Below, piece by piece: positions 16,229 to 25,371 of a stretch of 64,000 bases of DNA; within the stretch, counting starts at the first letter, position 1; every line of letters starts with the position of its first letter. Both the position numbers and the translations under genes were made by a program. The stretch spans positions 6,378-70,377 of the forward strand of contig CABUQZ010000009.1 of assembly GCA_902493795.1 (NCBI GenBank). The letters are read 5' to 3'. The stretch comes from an uncultured Clostridium sp. Lineage in GTDB: Bacteria > Bacillota_I > Bacilli_A > RF39 > UBA660. The notes below the pieces were generated by a model, which saw only the letters and a list, made by a program, of their open reading frames with translations, had not been told where the DNA came from and ran no database searches.

Positions 16229-17410
16229 ATGATAAAAGTTGGTGTTATTTTTGGTGGAGAAACAGTTGAACATGAGGTAAGTATTATTTCAGCTGTTCAA
16301 GCAATGAATAAATTAGATAATGAAAAGTATGAAATTATACCTATATATATTACAAAAGAAGGTGAATGGTACACAGGTTCTGCCTTAAGAGAAATCGATA
16401 TATATAAAGATATGGAAGTTTTAAAAAGATATACAAAAAATGTTGTTCTTTATAAGAAAGATGATCGCTTTGTACTTCAGAAGAAAGGCTTTTTAAAGTC
16501 AATTGTTAATGATATAGATGTAATGCTTCCTGTAGTTCATGGAACTAATGTTGAAGATGGTGTATTACAAGGATATCTAAAGACAATTGGTATTCCTTTT
16601 GCAGGAAGTGGAGTAATGCCTAGTGCTGTTGGGCAAGATAAAGTAATACAAAAACAAGTATTCGAGTGCACTAATCTTCCAATTACAAAATATCATTGGT
16701 TTTATGATTGTGATTACAAACAAGATTCTGATGAAGTAATTAAAGAAATCGAAAAGAAATTGAATTATCCAATGATAGTAAAACCTGCTACTTTAGGTAG
16801 TAGTGTTGGAATATCTTCGGTAGAAGATAAAAAAGATCTAAAAAAAGCAATTGAAGATGCTATACAATATGACACTAAGGTTGTTGTAGAAGAAAAAGTA
16901 GAAAACCTAGTTGAAGTAAATATAAGTGTTTTAGGAAACTATGAAAACTGTAATTTAAGTGAAATAGAAGAAGTTATAACAGATAATGCACTTCTTACCT
17001 ATGAAGATAAATACACAGGTGGTAAAAAAGGAAGTTCAAAAGGAATGGCAAGTGCTTCTCGTATCATTCCAGCTAAAATTGATAAGAAACTAAAAGAAAC
17101 AGTTGAAGATGTTGCTACAAAAGCTTATAGAGCTATGGGATTAAGTGGAGTATCAAGAATAGACTTCTTAATCGATAAAGAGAAAAAGACAGTTTATATT
17201 AACGAGGTTAATACTTGCCCTGGAAGCTTAGCATTTTACTTATGGGATGCCAAAGGAAAAGACTTTACTCAATTATTAGATGATTTAATTAATTTAGCAA
17301 TTAAAGATTTTAAGAAAGATAGAAAGAAAGTTAGAAGCTTCAAATCAAATATTCTTAGTGGATATAGTGGCCTAAAAGGTGCCAAAGGAAAATTCGGAAA
17401 ATTAAAATAA
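16229..17410 (+). CDS. ddl: D-alanine--D-alanine ligase
   Basis: 393 residues, longer than the usual 300-370. GVIFGGETVEHEVSIISA is the N-terminal signature, MIVKPATLGSSVGI belongs to the ATP-grasp fold, SRIDFLIDKE and NEVNTCPGSLAFYLW close the active site. The last motif departs from the common NTMPG(F/M)T, and the loop TYEDKYTGGKKGSSKGMASA is longer and Lys/Gly-rich. The C-terminus ends in a basic tail (GAKGKFGKLK). The start follows TAGGAGGATAAA, 9 bases after murF. Product: D-Ala-D-Ala for murein precursors; the motif changes do not by themselves indicate D-Lac or D-Ser use. Confidence 0.9.
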   Translation: MIKVGVIFGGETVEHEVSIISAVQAMNKLDNEKYEIIPIYITKEGEWYTGSALREIDIYKDMEVLKRYTKNVVLYKKDDRFVLQKKGFLKSIVNDIDVMLPVVHGTNVEDGVLQGYLKTIGIPFAGSGVMPSAVGQDKVIQKQVFECTNLPITKYHWFYDCDYKQDSDEVIKEIEKKLNYPMIVKPATLGSSVGISSVEDKKDLKKAIEDAIQYDTKVVVEEKVENLVEVNISVLGNYENCNLSEIEEVITDNALLTYEDKYTGGKKGSSKGMASASRIIPAKIDKKLKETVEDVATKAYRAMGLSGVSRIDFLIDKEKKTVYINEVNTCPGSLAFYLWDAKGKDFTQLLDDLINLAIKDFKKDRKKVRSFKSNILSGYSGLKGAKGKFGKLK

Positions 17411-17430
17411 AACTATAGGGGAGTGGTTGT

Positions 17431-18570
17431 ATGGATTTTTTGGAAGAAAAGGATGATAATGAATTGTCATTATATTTTGATGTCCAAAATTTATCTATCG
17501 ACCACTCTTTAAGTTTGGATGAAATAGAAGAATATAAAGACTTAATTTTCTCCCCTAATAGCATATCTCAAATATATTTTAAAAAAGGAACTGATAAAGA
17601 AAGTGTAGAGCTTGTAAAAAATCTATTATCAATCAGTGATTACGTAGTTGACGAGAATGTCGAAAAATATGTTTTAGTAGACATGGATAAAAAAGAACTT
17701 GAAGACTTTTTAAATTCGAGTTACGAAAACCCATCATCATGGTCACTTCCTTATGAAAATAATAATTCAAGTTTTTCAATGGTAGATATTCCAATGTTTA
17801 GGGTATTAGTAAGTTATATTAAATCTTTAGAGAATGAAAACTTATCTCCATTAGAGATGGTTATGAAAGTCTATGATAGAGTTAAAATGTTTGATTACTC
17901 TAGCAATTTAGAAGAAAGAAAACTTCCAGATATAATAAGAACTAGAACAGCAAATCAAAAGGAGTATAATGAACTTTTCTCTTATATCCTTAATTATATG
18001 GGATTTAAAACATTTCTTGGAACAGTAAAGAGTAAAGATAAAAGAACATCTCTTATAACACTTGTCGATATAAAAGATCCAAAACATCAAGTAGATGGAA
18101 TATATCTTTTTGATCCATCAATGGACTCTCTTTCAAAAGAAGATTATAAAGATGAAGAAATAAGAAAAATGAATTATAATTTCTTCGGTTTAAATGTATG
18201 CTTAATAAATAAATCAAAATATGAAGATAGTCTTTCTAATGTTTTAGCTTTAATTGCACTTGATAACTATGATTATAGCTACGATAAGATAAACACAACT
18301 GAAAATAAAGAATTATTAAAAGAAATAAAGAATATATTAAAATCTTTTAATCTTTCCTACAAAGAACTATATGAAAGAATAAGAAGTAGTATATCAATTG
18401 ACTGTGATAAGATTGTAGAAGTAAATAACATATTAAAACCAGTTGACCCTGAAATAGAAAAAAGAAGATCTCATTTTATAAAAGAAAACTACAAATTAAG
18501 AAAGAAAGAACTATTTGAAAGTGACTTTGAAGAAGAACTTGCAAATATAATGGGAAAATTAAATAATTAA
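17431..18570 (+). CDS. Transglutaminase-fold-like protein, probably inactive
   Basis: 379 residues, cytosolic, no signal peptide. The segment LSPLEMVMKVYDRVKMFDYS and NELFSYILNYMGFKTFLGTV followed by GIYLFDPSMD has the spacing of transglutaminase-like domains (helix with the nucleophile, then His and Asp strands). The position expected for the catalytic Cys (RTANQKEYNELF) has no Cys, so it is likely non-catalytic. This is an inference from pattern only. It follows ddl by 20 bases (RBS TAGGGGAGTGG) and ends the wall operon before a terminator. Confidence 0.5.
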   Translation: MDFLEEKDDNELSLYFDVQNLSIDHSLSLDEIEEYKDLIFSPNSISQIYFKKGTDKESVELVKNLLSISDYVVDENVEKYVLVDMDKKELEDFLNSSYENPSSWSLPYENNNSSFSMVDIPMFRVLVSYIKSLENENLSPLEMVMKVYDRVKMFDYSSNLEERKLPDIIRTRTANQKEYNELFSYILNYMGFKTFLGTVKSKDKRTSLITLVDIKDPKHQVDGIYLFDPSMDSLSKEDYKDEEIRKMNYNFFGLNVCLINKSKYEDSLSNVLALIALDNYDYSYDKINTTENKELLKEIKNILKSFNLSYKELYERIRSSISIDCDKIVEVNNILKPVDPEIEKRRSHFIKENYKLRKKELFESDFEEELANIMGKLNN

Positions 18571-18578
18571 AAAAAATT

Positions 18579-18606
18579 AGAAATTCATTGGAATTTCTTT
18601 TTATTT
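18579..18606 (+). terminator. Rho-independent terminator
   Basis: AGAAATTC (18579-18586) pairs with GAATTTCT (18591-18598) across ATTG, followed by a T-rich tract. It ends the hydrolase-murF-ddl operon. Confidence 0.8.
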
Positions 18607-18624
18607 GAATAATAATATATAGTG

Positions 18625-18653
18625 TTGACAAAATATTTAATAATTAGTATAAA
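18625..18653 (+). promoter_or_regulatory. SigA-type promoter of topA
   Basis: A consensus TTGACA (18625-18630), 17 bases and TATAAA (18648-18653). One of the strongest-looking promoters in the window. Confidence 0.8.
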
Positions 18654-18677
18654 TAAATAGGAAATGGATGTGGGATA

Positions 18678-20699
18678 GTGGCAAAAAATTTAGTAATAGT
18701 GGAGTCACCAAGCAAAAGTAAAACAATTGAAAAATATTTAGGAAATGGATATCATGTAGTATCATCTAAGGGACATATAAGAGATCTTGCAACAACAGGA
18801 AAATATGGCTTAGGTGTTGATATAGATAACGGGTTTAAACCTTCATACGTACCAATAACTGGGAAACAAAAAACAATAAGCGAATTAAAAAAATTCGTTA
18901 AAGATAGCGATAAAATCTATCTTGCAACCGACCCAGACCGTGAAGGGGAAGCAATAAGTTGGCACTTAAAAGAAGCATTAGGAATCAAAGAAAGTGATTA
19001 TGAAAGAGTCTTATTTCACGAAATAACAAAAGATAAAGTAATTGAAGCTTTTGAAAGTCCAAGAAAAATAGATTATGATTTAGTAAAAAGCCAAGAAACA
19101 AGAAGAATACTTGATAGAATAATTGGTTTTAGACTAAGTAAATTAATGCAAGCTAAAACAGGTGGAAAAAGTGCAGGTCGTGTTCAAAGTGTAGCATTAA
19201 AACTTATCGTTGATAGAGAACGTGAAATACAAGCATTTAAAAGTGAAGAATATTGGACATTAACATCTGTATTTAGTAATTTTGAAGCAACATTATTTAA
19301 TTATAAAGAAAAAGAAATAAAATTAAAAAATGAAGAAGAAACTGATAATGTAATCGCATCATTAGGAAAAGACTATAAAGTAATAAAGGTTGAGGAAAAA
19401 CAAAAGGCTAAAAAAGCAAAACCACCATTTATTACTAGTACAATGCAGCAAGATGCTTCTAATAAACTTGGGTTTAACGCTAAAAAGACAATGTCACTTG
19501 CTCAAAAACTATATGAAGGAATAGATATTGGAACTGAAACAGTAGGTCTTATAACATACATGAGAACTGACTCAATAAGATTAAGTGATCAGTTCATTAA
19601 AGAGTCATATAAATTTATTAACGATACCTATGGAAAAGAGTATGTAGGATACGTAAAAACAACAAAGAAGAAAGATAACGTTCAAGATGCCCATGAAGCT
19701 ATAAGACCAACAAGTATTTATAGAACACCAGAGAAAATGAAAGAATATTTATCAAAAGATGAATATAAGTTGTACGAGTTAGTATATAGAAGAGCACTAG
19801 CGTCTATCATGGCTGATGCTAAAGTAAACGCAACAACAGTAGTACTAAGAAATAACGATTATGACTTTAAGGCAACTGGTCAAGTATTAATTTATGATGG
19901 ATACTTAAAAGTGTATAAAGAATTTGAATCAAGTGAAGATAAAGAACTACCAGTATTAAAAGAAAATGAAGTTCTAAACAGTGAAGACTTAAAGAAAGAG
20001 CAACATTTCACTCAGCCACCAGCAAGATTTACAGAAGCTAAATTAATTCATGAGATGGAGGAGTTAGGAATAGGAAGACCATCAACGTATGCAACAGTAA
20101 TCGATACAATTAAGGAAAGAAAATATGTTGATTTAGAGGAAAAGAAATTTATTCCAACTGAAATGGGTATTGAAACAACTGATAAACTACAGGAGTTCTT
20201 TAGTGGAATAATTAATGTTGAGTACACAGCTAATATGGAAACAGACTTAGATAAAATTGCTGAAAACAAAGAAGATAATATCAAAGTATTACAAGAGTTC
20301 TATGATTCGTTTGAGCCACTTGTAAAAAAGGCTTTTGGAGAAATGGAAAAGAAAAAAGCAGAAGAAACAGGAGAAAATTGTCCAAATTGTGGAAGCCCAT
20401 TAGTAATTAGAAAAGGAAAGTTTGGAGAATTTACTGCTTGTAGTAATTATCCAAATTGTAAATATATCAAAAAGGAACAAAAAGAGATAAAAGAAATAAC
20501 AAAATGTCCTAAATGTGGTGGCACAATAGTAGAAAAAACAAGTAAAAGGGGAAAAGTCTTCTATGGATGTAATAATTACCCAACATGCAAAGTAGCAACA
20601 TGGGATATTCCAACTGGAGAATTATGCCCTGAATGTAACGAATTACTAGTAAATAAAAATAACAAGATAGTTTGTTCAAGTTGTAAATATGAAAAATAA
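18678..20699 (+). CDS. topA: DNA topoisomerase I
   Basis: 673 residues from GTG 18678. The Toprim domain (KNLVIVESPSKSKTIEKYLG, DPDREGEAISWH) is followed by the type IA core with catalytic Tyr in GLITYMRTDS (about residue 294) and DAHEAIRPTS. Three C-terminal zinc ribbons (CPNCGSP, CPKCGGT, CPECNEL starting near residue 567) help bind single-stranded DNA. It relaxes negative supercoils. It is transcribed alone from a strong promoter. Confidence 0.96.
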   Translation: MAKNLVIVESPSKSKTIEKYLGNGYHVVSSKGHIRDLATTGKYGLGVDIDNGFKPSYVPITGKQKTISELKKFVKDSDKIYLATDPDREGEAISWHLKEALGIKESDYERVLFHEITKDKVIEAFESPRKIDYDLVKSQETRRILDRIIGFRLSKLMQAKTGGKSAGRVQSVALKLIVDREREIQAFKSEEYWTLTSVFSNFEATLFNYKEKEIKLKNEEETDNVIASLGKDYKVIKVEEKQKAKKAKPPFITSTMQQDASNKLGFNAKKTMSLAQKLYEGIDIGTETVGLITYMRTDSIRLSDQFIKESYKFINDTYGKEYVGYVKTTKKKDNVQDAHEAIRPTSIYRTPEKMKEYLSKDEYKLYELVYRRALASIMADAKVNATTVVLRNNDYDFKATGQVLIYDGYLKVYKEFESSEDKELPVLKENEVLNSEDLKKEQHFTQPPARFTEAKLIHEMEELGIGRPSTYATVIDTIKERKYVDLEEKKFIPTEMGIETTDKLQEFFSGIINVEYTANMETDLDKIAENKEDNIKVLQEFYDSFEPLVKKAFGEMEKKKAEETGENCPNCGSPLVIRKGKFGEFTACSNYPNCKYIKKEQKEIKEITKCPKCGGTIVEKTSKRGKVFYGCNNYPTCKVATWDIPTGELCPECNELLVNKNNKIVCSSCKYEK

Positions 20700-20726
20700 A
20701 AAGTATTAGAGATTTCTAATACTTTT
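20699..20726. terminator. Bidirectional terminator
   Basis: AAAAGTATTAGA (20699-20710) pairs perfectly with TCTAATACTTTT (20715-20726). A and T tracts on either side allow it to end both topA and the convergent DUF3592 gene. Confidence 0.85.
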
Positions 20727-21429
20727 ATTGTGGCATATATTTATTTAAGGATTCAATATCCATAACGTATTCTTTGTAATTACTAGGATTTACATATACT
20801 GGAATTTTTTGAATGTTATTACTTGCAATTACATTAGGTGTATCATCGTATATATTATCGCTTGTAAATTCATAAGTTGTTCCATCTGGTCCAACTGCTG
20901 AAGCTTTAATAACAAATGGGCTAACACCATTTACTCTAACACTTGTATTTTGAATAACACTAACTATATTAGCATCAATAAGACAACCATATCCTATAAT
21001 TCTTTTACTTTTTTTCTTTTTCTTTAAATTAGCTATAAACCAAATCAAAGGTATTAATACGAATACACCACCTAAAATAGAAAATATAATTACTATTATT
21101 GAACTATCACTAGACATTATTTCACCAGGGTTATCAGGATTATAATAAATAGTAACAATATTACCCTCTCTCATAGAAGAATTATAAGTATTTAATTCCT
21201 CATTATATGTTTTACCATCAACAAAGTATGATACATACACATCGTAATCAGAGTCACCATCACCATGATACCTTTCATTAATTCTTGTAATAGTAGCCTC
21301 GGTCTTTATAGCATTTTTCATGAAATTTTTAGTATCATTCCAAATAAAAAATCCTAAAGCAACAAATATAATACCAACAATCAAAAAAATTGACATAACT
21401 ATTTTTACTGTTTTATTTCCTCGTTTCAT
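20725..21429 (-). CDS. DUF3592 membrane protein
   Basis: 234 residues. Two membrane helices (about 10-30 and 110-131) flank a DUF3592-type beta domain (TEATITRINERYHGDG ... YVSYFVDGKTYNEE ... IYYNPDNPGEI), and a second, similar beta unit follows (CLIDANIVSVIQ ... IPVYVNPSNYKEYVMD). Duplicate modules of this sort are typical of DUF3592 proteins; function unknown. The start follows AAAGGAGTGATATTAA. Confidence 0.75.
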   Translation of the reverse strand: MKRGNKTVKIVMSIFLIVGIIFVALGFFIWNDTKNFMKNAIKTEATITRINERYHGDGDSDYDVYVSYFVDGKTYNEELNTYNSSMREGNIVTIYYNPDNPGEIMSSDSSIIVIIFSILGGVFVLIPLIWFIANLKKKKKSKRIIGYGCLIDANIVSVIQNTSVRVNGVSPFVIKASAVGPDGTTYEFTSDNIYDDTPNVIASNNIQKIPVYVNPSNYKEYVMDIESLNKYMPQ

Positions 21430-21516
21430 TTAATATCACTCCTTTATTATATTTTAGCACAAGAAAGAACTTATAATAAAAACTTATGCTGAATGCTTAT
21501 AAAAAAAATAATATCT

Positions 21517-23394
21517 TTACACGATATTATTTTTCTTTGCTAAAACTTTTTGATATTGAATTTGATAATCATCAATACTTCTTCTTTTATTATTAATTAT
21601 TTCTGCTGTTTCATCAAGCTTATCTTCCATTTTTTTAATGTCATCTTTTGTATAAGGATTTAAAAGAAATTTTTTAATGCATTCGTTTACTAAATTATCT
21701 GCAAGTCTTCTAAGAGGACTAGTAGAGTGGGAATAATACTTTGTACCCAAACCAAAGTGCCCCACATTTTTTCTTGAATAGTATGCAACTGGCATTAATC
21801 TTTTAATCATATCGATATTATTAGCTATTTTATTTTCATCATTTTCTTTCAATAAACTTTGTAATCTATCGAGTTTAATAATATCTTCTTCTTCAATATG
21901 ATGACATCTATATAGGAATGGCAAATCAAGCTCTTTAAACTTTTTAGCAACATGATGGTTTGTATAAATCATAGCACTTTCGACAATTGAAGATCCAATT
22001 GATTTATCTTGATTACCATGAAACTGCTCATATAATTCATTTTCGTTATAAACTCTTTTTAAAATAGGAGAGATATTAGATAAATGATAAACAATTTCAG
22101 CTAGTTCATCACTTCCTGTACCATTTTTCAAACATTCATCAAAAGATGAGTAAGATAGATTACCTGCAATTTCACATATCTCATTTTTAATATCAAAATT
22201 AATAAGATTTCCATTTCTTGCATCAATATCAAAATAATATGACATACAGTGCGTTTTCTTGCCAGTATTTAAACTCATCAAGTCCCCAGATAACTCTAGC
22301 AAATATAATGGAATACAATCATCATCCATATATATAGAAGTAGTTCTTCTTTTAGCTTCATCCATTAATATCGAATTTTCATCAATATAACTTCCAGGAT
22401 CTGCAATATGTACACCTAAGTGATATATACCATCTTCATAAGTAATAGATAACCCATCATCAAGTTCTTTAGCACCTTCACAATCAAATGTATATATCTT
22501 TCTATCAGTAGAAATAGGACCAATATCCTTATTCCTTAAAATAATATTTTTAGCTTCTAATTTATGTGCTTCCTTAAAATTATCATGTATTTCATATTTA
22601 TAATTTAGATAAGAAATATCTTCTTCATTTTCTATTCCTAAAATAACGTCAATAGCATTATTAGTATAAAAAGATAGCTTTTCTTTATGACGAGATGTTA
22701 AACATTCTTCTTTACTTGCAAAATCTTTTATTTTTTCAATAAGTAATTTCTTATTATATTTATTTGTACTTTTAACTAAGAAAGAAAATACTTTATCAAA
22801 GTAAATTAAATCATCTAAAGGGCCTAAATTAGGCTTAGATAAATAAGTATGTAAAGAAGATAAATAACCATCTAAAACTCTTTCAATTAAAGGAATATCA
22901 TTTTTATCTATTGAATTACTTAAATAAGGAAATCTAGTTAAAGATTTTTCAACAAAATTATAATACTTTAACTTAAATATAATATGATCGATAAATTCTT
23001 CTTTATTAGGATCATAATCAACTGGATTTTCAATATATATTCTAAGTAGTGTATTTTCCATTTTATTTAAAACATTGCAAAGTAACTTATATTTACTTCG
23101 TTCTTTACTATTTTGTGGCTTATTACTATGAAGAATAGTTCTTATATTATTATGAATGAATATAAATCTTTCATATAAATTTTTTCTTATATTTTGATTA
23201 TCCCCAATTAAATTTGCTAATTCGTCAAACAAAGAAAATAAATACGTTATATCACTTTCATTTTCGTAACTAAAATTATTAATTTCATCTTCAAGTATTT
23301 CTACTAAAGCGTTACAAGCTTTAAATTTATTACTAGTTTGTAATCTTTCTTTTTCATTAAGAAGTAAATCTTTAATATGATCTATATAACTCAT
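21517..23394 (-). CDS. RNB-domain exoribonuclease (RNase II/R-like) without S1 domain
   Basis: 625 residues from ATG 23394 after GGAGGG; the upstream TTG at 23412 overlaps this site. The N-terminal 290 residues are helical with no recognisable cold-shock domains. The RNB core begins near residue 300: FDCEGAKELDDGLSI holds the metal-binding acidic cluster (first Asp about 304), with Glu replacing the second Asp of RNase II, then GVHIADPGSYID, YMDDDCIPLYL and YSHSTSPLRRLADNL. The protein ends shortly after this core without an S1 domain. It probably degrades RNA 3' to 5' but is unlike the usual RNase R layout. A DUF3419 cluster is divergent from it. Confidence 0.8.
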   Translation of the reverse strand: MSYIDHIKDLLLNEKERLQTSNKFKACNALVEILEDEINNFSYENESDITYLFSLFDELANLIGDNQNIRKNLYERFIFIHNNIRTILHSNKPQNSKERSKYKLLCNVLNKMENTLLRIYIENPVDYDPNKEEFIDHIIFKLKYYNFVEKSLTRFPYLSNSIDKNDIPLIERVLDGYLSSLHTYLSKPNLGPLDDLIYFDKVFSFLVKSTNKYNKKLLIEKIKDFASKEECLTSRHKEKLSFYTNNAIDVILGIENEEDISYLNYKYEIHDNFKEAHKLEAKNIILRNKDIGPISTDRKIYTFDCEGAKELDDGLSITYEDGIYHLGVHIADPGSYIDENSILMDEAKRRTTSIYMDDDCIPLYLLELSGDLMSLNTGKKTHCMSYYFDIDARNGNLINFDIKNEICEIAGNLSYSSFDECLKNGTGSDELAEIVYHLSNISPILKRVYNENELYEQFHGNQDKSIGSSIVESAMIYTNHHVAKKFKELDLPFLYRCHHIEEEDIIKLDRLQSLLKENDENKIANNIDMIKRLMPVAYYSRKNVGHFGLGTKYYSHSTSPLRRLADNLVNECIKKFLLNPYTKDDIKKMEDKLDETAEIINNKRRSIDDYQIQYQKVLAKKNNIV

Positions 23395-23431
23395 AACTAA
23401 AACCCTCCACAATTATTATAAAATACTTTTC

Positions 23432-23460
23432 TTGAATTTTGAAGGATTATGTAGTATAAT
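23432..23460 (+). promoter_or_regulatory. SigA-type promoter of the DUF3419 cluster
   Basis: TTGAAT (23432-23437), 17 bases and a consensus TATAAT (23455-23460). It precedes a leader of about 105 bases ahead of the first DUF3419 gene. Confidence 0.7.
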
Positions 23461-23528
23461 ATAGGCTAATTTTATGCACATGTATATAAAATGGGGTAAT
23501 TATAAGTGTGATAATAGCGTTTTTTGTT

Positions 23529-23550
23529 TGCTAAAATTTTATATTTAGCA
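23529..23550 (+). promoter_or_regulatory. Leader hairpin before the DUF3419 cluster
   Basis: TGCTAAA (23529-23535) pairs perfectly with TTTAGCA (23544-23550) across an 8-base loop in the untranslated leader, 23 bases before the first start codon. There is no T tract, so it is not a terminator. A 5' stabilising or regulatory role is possible but unproven. Confidence 0.35.
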
Positions 23551-23573
23551 CTATAAAGAAAGAGGGTATAAAA

Positions 23574-24482
23574 ATGGAAGTAATAATTAAAGATAAGAAA
23601 AGTGATATCATAACTGCTCAAAAAATTGTTAGCCGTGATTTTAAGATGAATTCTAATGAAAACTTTTATATAAATTCAGGAATATATAATTTCACTAATG
23701 AGGCAGTAGCAGATCCTCTTTATAAAAGCGAGATAACAAATAAAAACAAAATATTATCAGTTATTGCTTCAGGTGACCAAATTCTAAATTCGATATTGTT
23801 AGGTAGCACAGATATAACAGGTTTTGATATAAGTAGATTTCCTAAGTACTACTTATTATTAAAAATTGCTGCTATACATGCTTTAGATAAAGAAGAATTT
23901 TTAGACTTTTTCTCATTTCATGGAACGGAAGAAGAAGTTGAAAGAAAATTTGATAAAATAATAGAACATTTAGACCCTGTAGCACTAGAATTTTGGCAAA
24001 GCTTATATGATTATTTTGAACCGTATGAAATATCAAGTTCAATGTTATTTACAAGTAGTTATGTAGATAGATTAATGGCAGTAGTTTTTAATCCATATTT
24101 ACAAGGTGATAAAGCATATGATGAATTAAAAGAAAAGTTACAAGATGTAAAACTAAATTTAATTGATGGTAATATTTATTCTTTAGTAAGAGAACATAAA
24201 TTTAAGGAACCATTTGACCTTGCTAATGTTTCAAATATTTTAGGAGGTAATAAACAAAAAGATAATATAGAACTTCTTGAAAAAATACCATTAAATACTA
24301 ATGCTAGTATACTTGGATATATGTTTTATTATGCGGTAGATGAAGAGAAAGAAAAAGAAAAAAAAGAAGTAGAAAAAAGTCTTACAAATAATAATATAAC
24401 TACTAAAGTAAATGATGCTACATTAACAAATGGCGCAGGACTAATTCTAACTAAAAGGAAAAGAAAAATATGGAAAATGTAA
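23574..24482 (+). CDS. DUF3419-like SAM-dependent transferase, type A (copy 1)
   Basis: 302 residues. The core LSVIASGDQILNSILLGSTD and ITGFDISRFPKYYLLLKIAA (about residues 60-100) looks like a Rossmann SAM-binding loop followed by an acidic strand, as in DUF3419/BtaA-type 3-amino-3-carboxypropyl transferases. FDLANVSNIL near residue 220 would be a motif IV strand. A Lys/Glu-rich insert lies near 260 and the C-terminus ends GLILTKRKRK. The start follows AAAGAGGGTATAAAA. The next gene overlaps by 13 bases. Closest in the window to copy 3. The acceptor substrate is unknown; no BtaB-like methyltransferase is adjacent. Confidence 0.72.
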   Translation: MEVIIKDKKSDIITAQKIVSRDFKMNSNENFYINSGIYNFTNEAVADPLYKSEITNKNKILSVIASGDQILNSILLGSTDITGFDISRFPKYYLLLKIAAIHALDKEEFLDFFSFHGTEEEVERKFDKIIEHLDPVALEFWQSLYDYFEPYEISSSMLFTSSYVDRLMAVVFNPYLQGDKAYDELKEKLQDVKLNLIDGNIYSLVREHKFKEPFDLANVSNILGGNKQKDNIELLEKIPLNTNASILGYMFYYAVDEEKEKEKKEVEKSLTNNNITTKVNDATLTNGAGLILTKRKRKIWKM

Positions 24483-25357
24483 AAGAAGATGTTAGAATAG
24501 CACAACATGTAATAGAAGGGGATTTATTAATAATATTTGAACCAACATTTCACTCACATTCTATTATCTATCCATCTACAAATGAAAAAATAAGCTCTCC
24601 TATATATAAAGATAGTTTAAAAAATAAAGAAAAAATACTATCGGTAATTGGTTCAGGTGATCAAATACTAAATTCAGTATTATTAGGGAGTAAACAAATA
24701 ACAGGATTTGACATTTCATGTTTTACAGGTTATTATCTAAAACTAAAAATTGCAGCTTTAAAATCATTAAATTATCACGAATATCTTTCTTTCTTCTCAT
24801 GTCAAAGTAAAAATAGATTTTCAAAAAAAATATATGAAAAAATAATTCCATATTTAGATAGTGACACAGAATATTTCTGGAGTAGTATTTTTAGTTTGTA
24901 TGATGCTAAGGTAATAGGTTTTTCCAATTTGTTTGTAATGGTAAATAATAATAAATTTAAACAAAATAACCCATATCTAGAATCAAAAGAAGAATATGAA
25001 CTTCTAAAATCAAAAATAAAAGACATCGATATAAACTTGATATATAAAGATATATTTGAACTTGTAAATGAATTAACTGATAAATATAATTTGATAAATC
25101 TTTCGAATATTGTTGATTACAACATTAAAGGAGTAACGGTGGGAAACATTGTAAAAATTGATTGTCGATCTAGGGAAAAAATTAATAGACTGTTAAGAAA
25201 CCTACCCATGGAAAATGAAGGAATAACTCTTATGTATTCAATGGATTATAATATGGCAAGAATGATAGATGTTATTTTAACATCAAATGAAATGGAACAT
25301 AATGAATATGAAATCGATTGCTTTCATAAATTAATTTTATCAAGAAAAAGAAAATAA
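24470..25357 (+). CDS. DUF3419-like SAM-dependent transferase, type B (copy 2)
   Basis: 295 residues, starting inside the 3' end of copy 1 (13-base overlap, RBS AAAAGG). It carries LSVIGSGDQILNSVLLGSKQ and ITGFDISCFTGYYLKLKIAA, the same putative SAM-binding core, and LINLSNIVDYNI near residue 210. Type B features shared with copy 4 but not copies 1 and 3 include the KIYEKIIPYLDSDTEYFWSS block and the NNPYLESKEEYELLKSKIKD block. The C-terminus again ends in LILSRKRK. Substrate unknown. Confidence 0.72.
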   Translation: MENVKEDVRIAQHVIEGDLLIIFEPTFHSHSIIYPSTNEKISSPIYKDSLKNKEKILSVIGSGDQILNSVLLGSKQITGFDISCFTGYYLKLKIAALKSLNYHEYLSFFSCQSKNRFSKKIYEKIIPYLDSDTEYFWSSIFSLYDAKVIGFSNLFVMVNNNKFKQNNPYLESKEEYELLKSKIKDIDINLIYKDIFELVNELTDKYNLINLSNIVDYNIKGVTVGNIVKIDCRSREKINRLLRNLPMENEGITLMYSMDYNMARMIDVILTSNEMEHNEYEIDCFHKLILSRKRK

Positions 25358-25371
25358 AAGGGGAAATAAAA

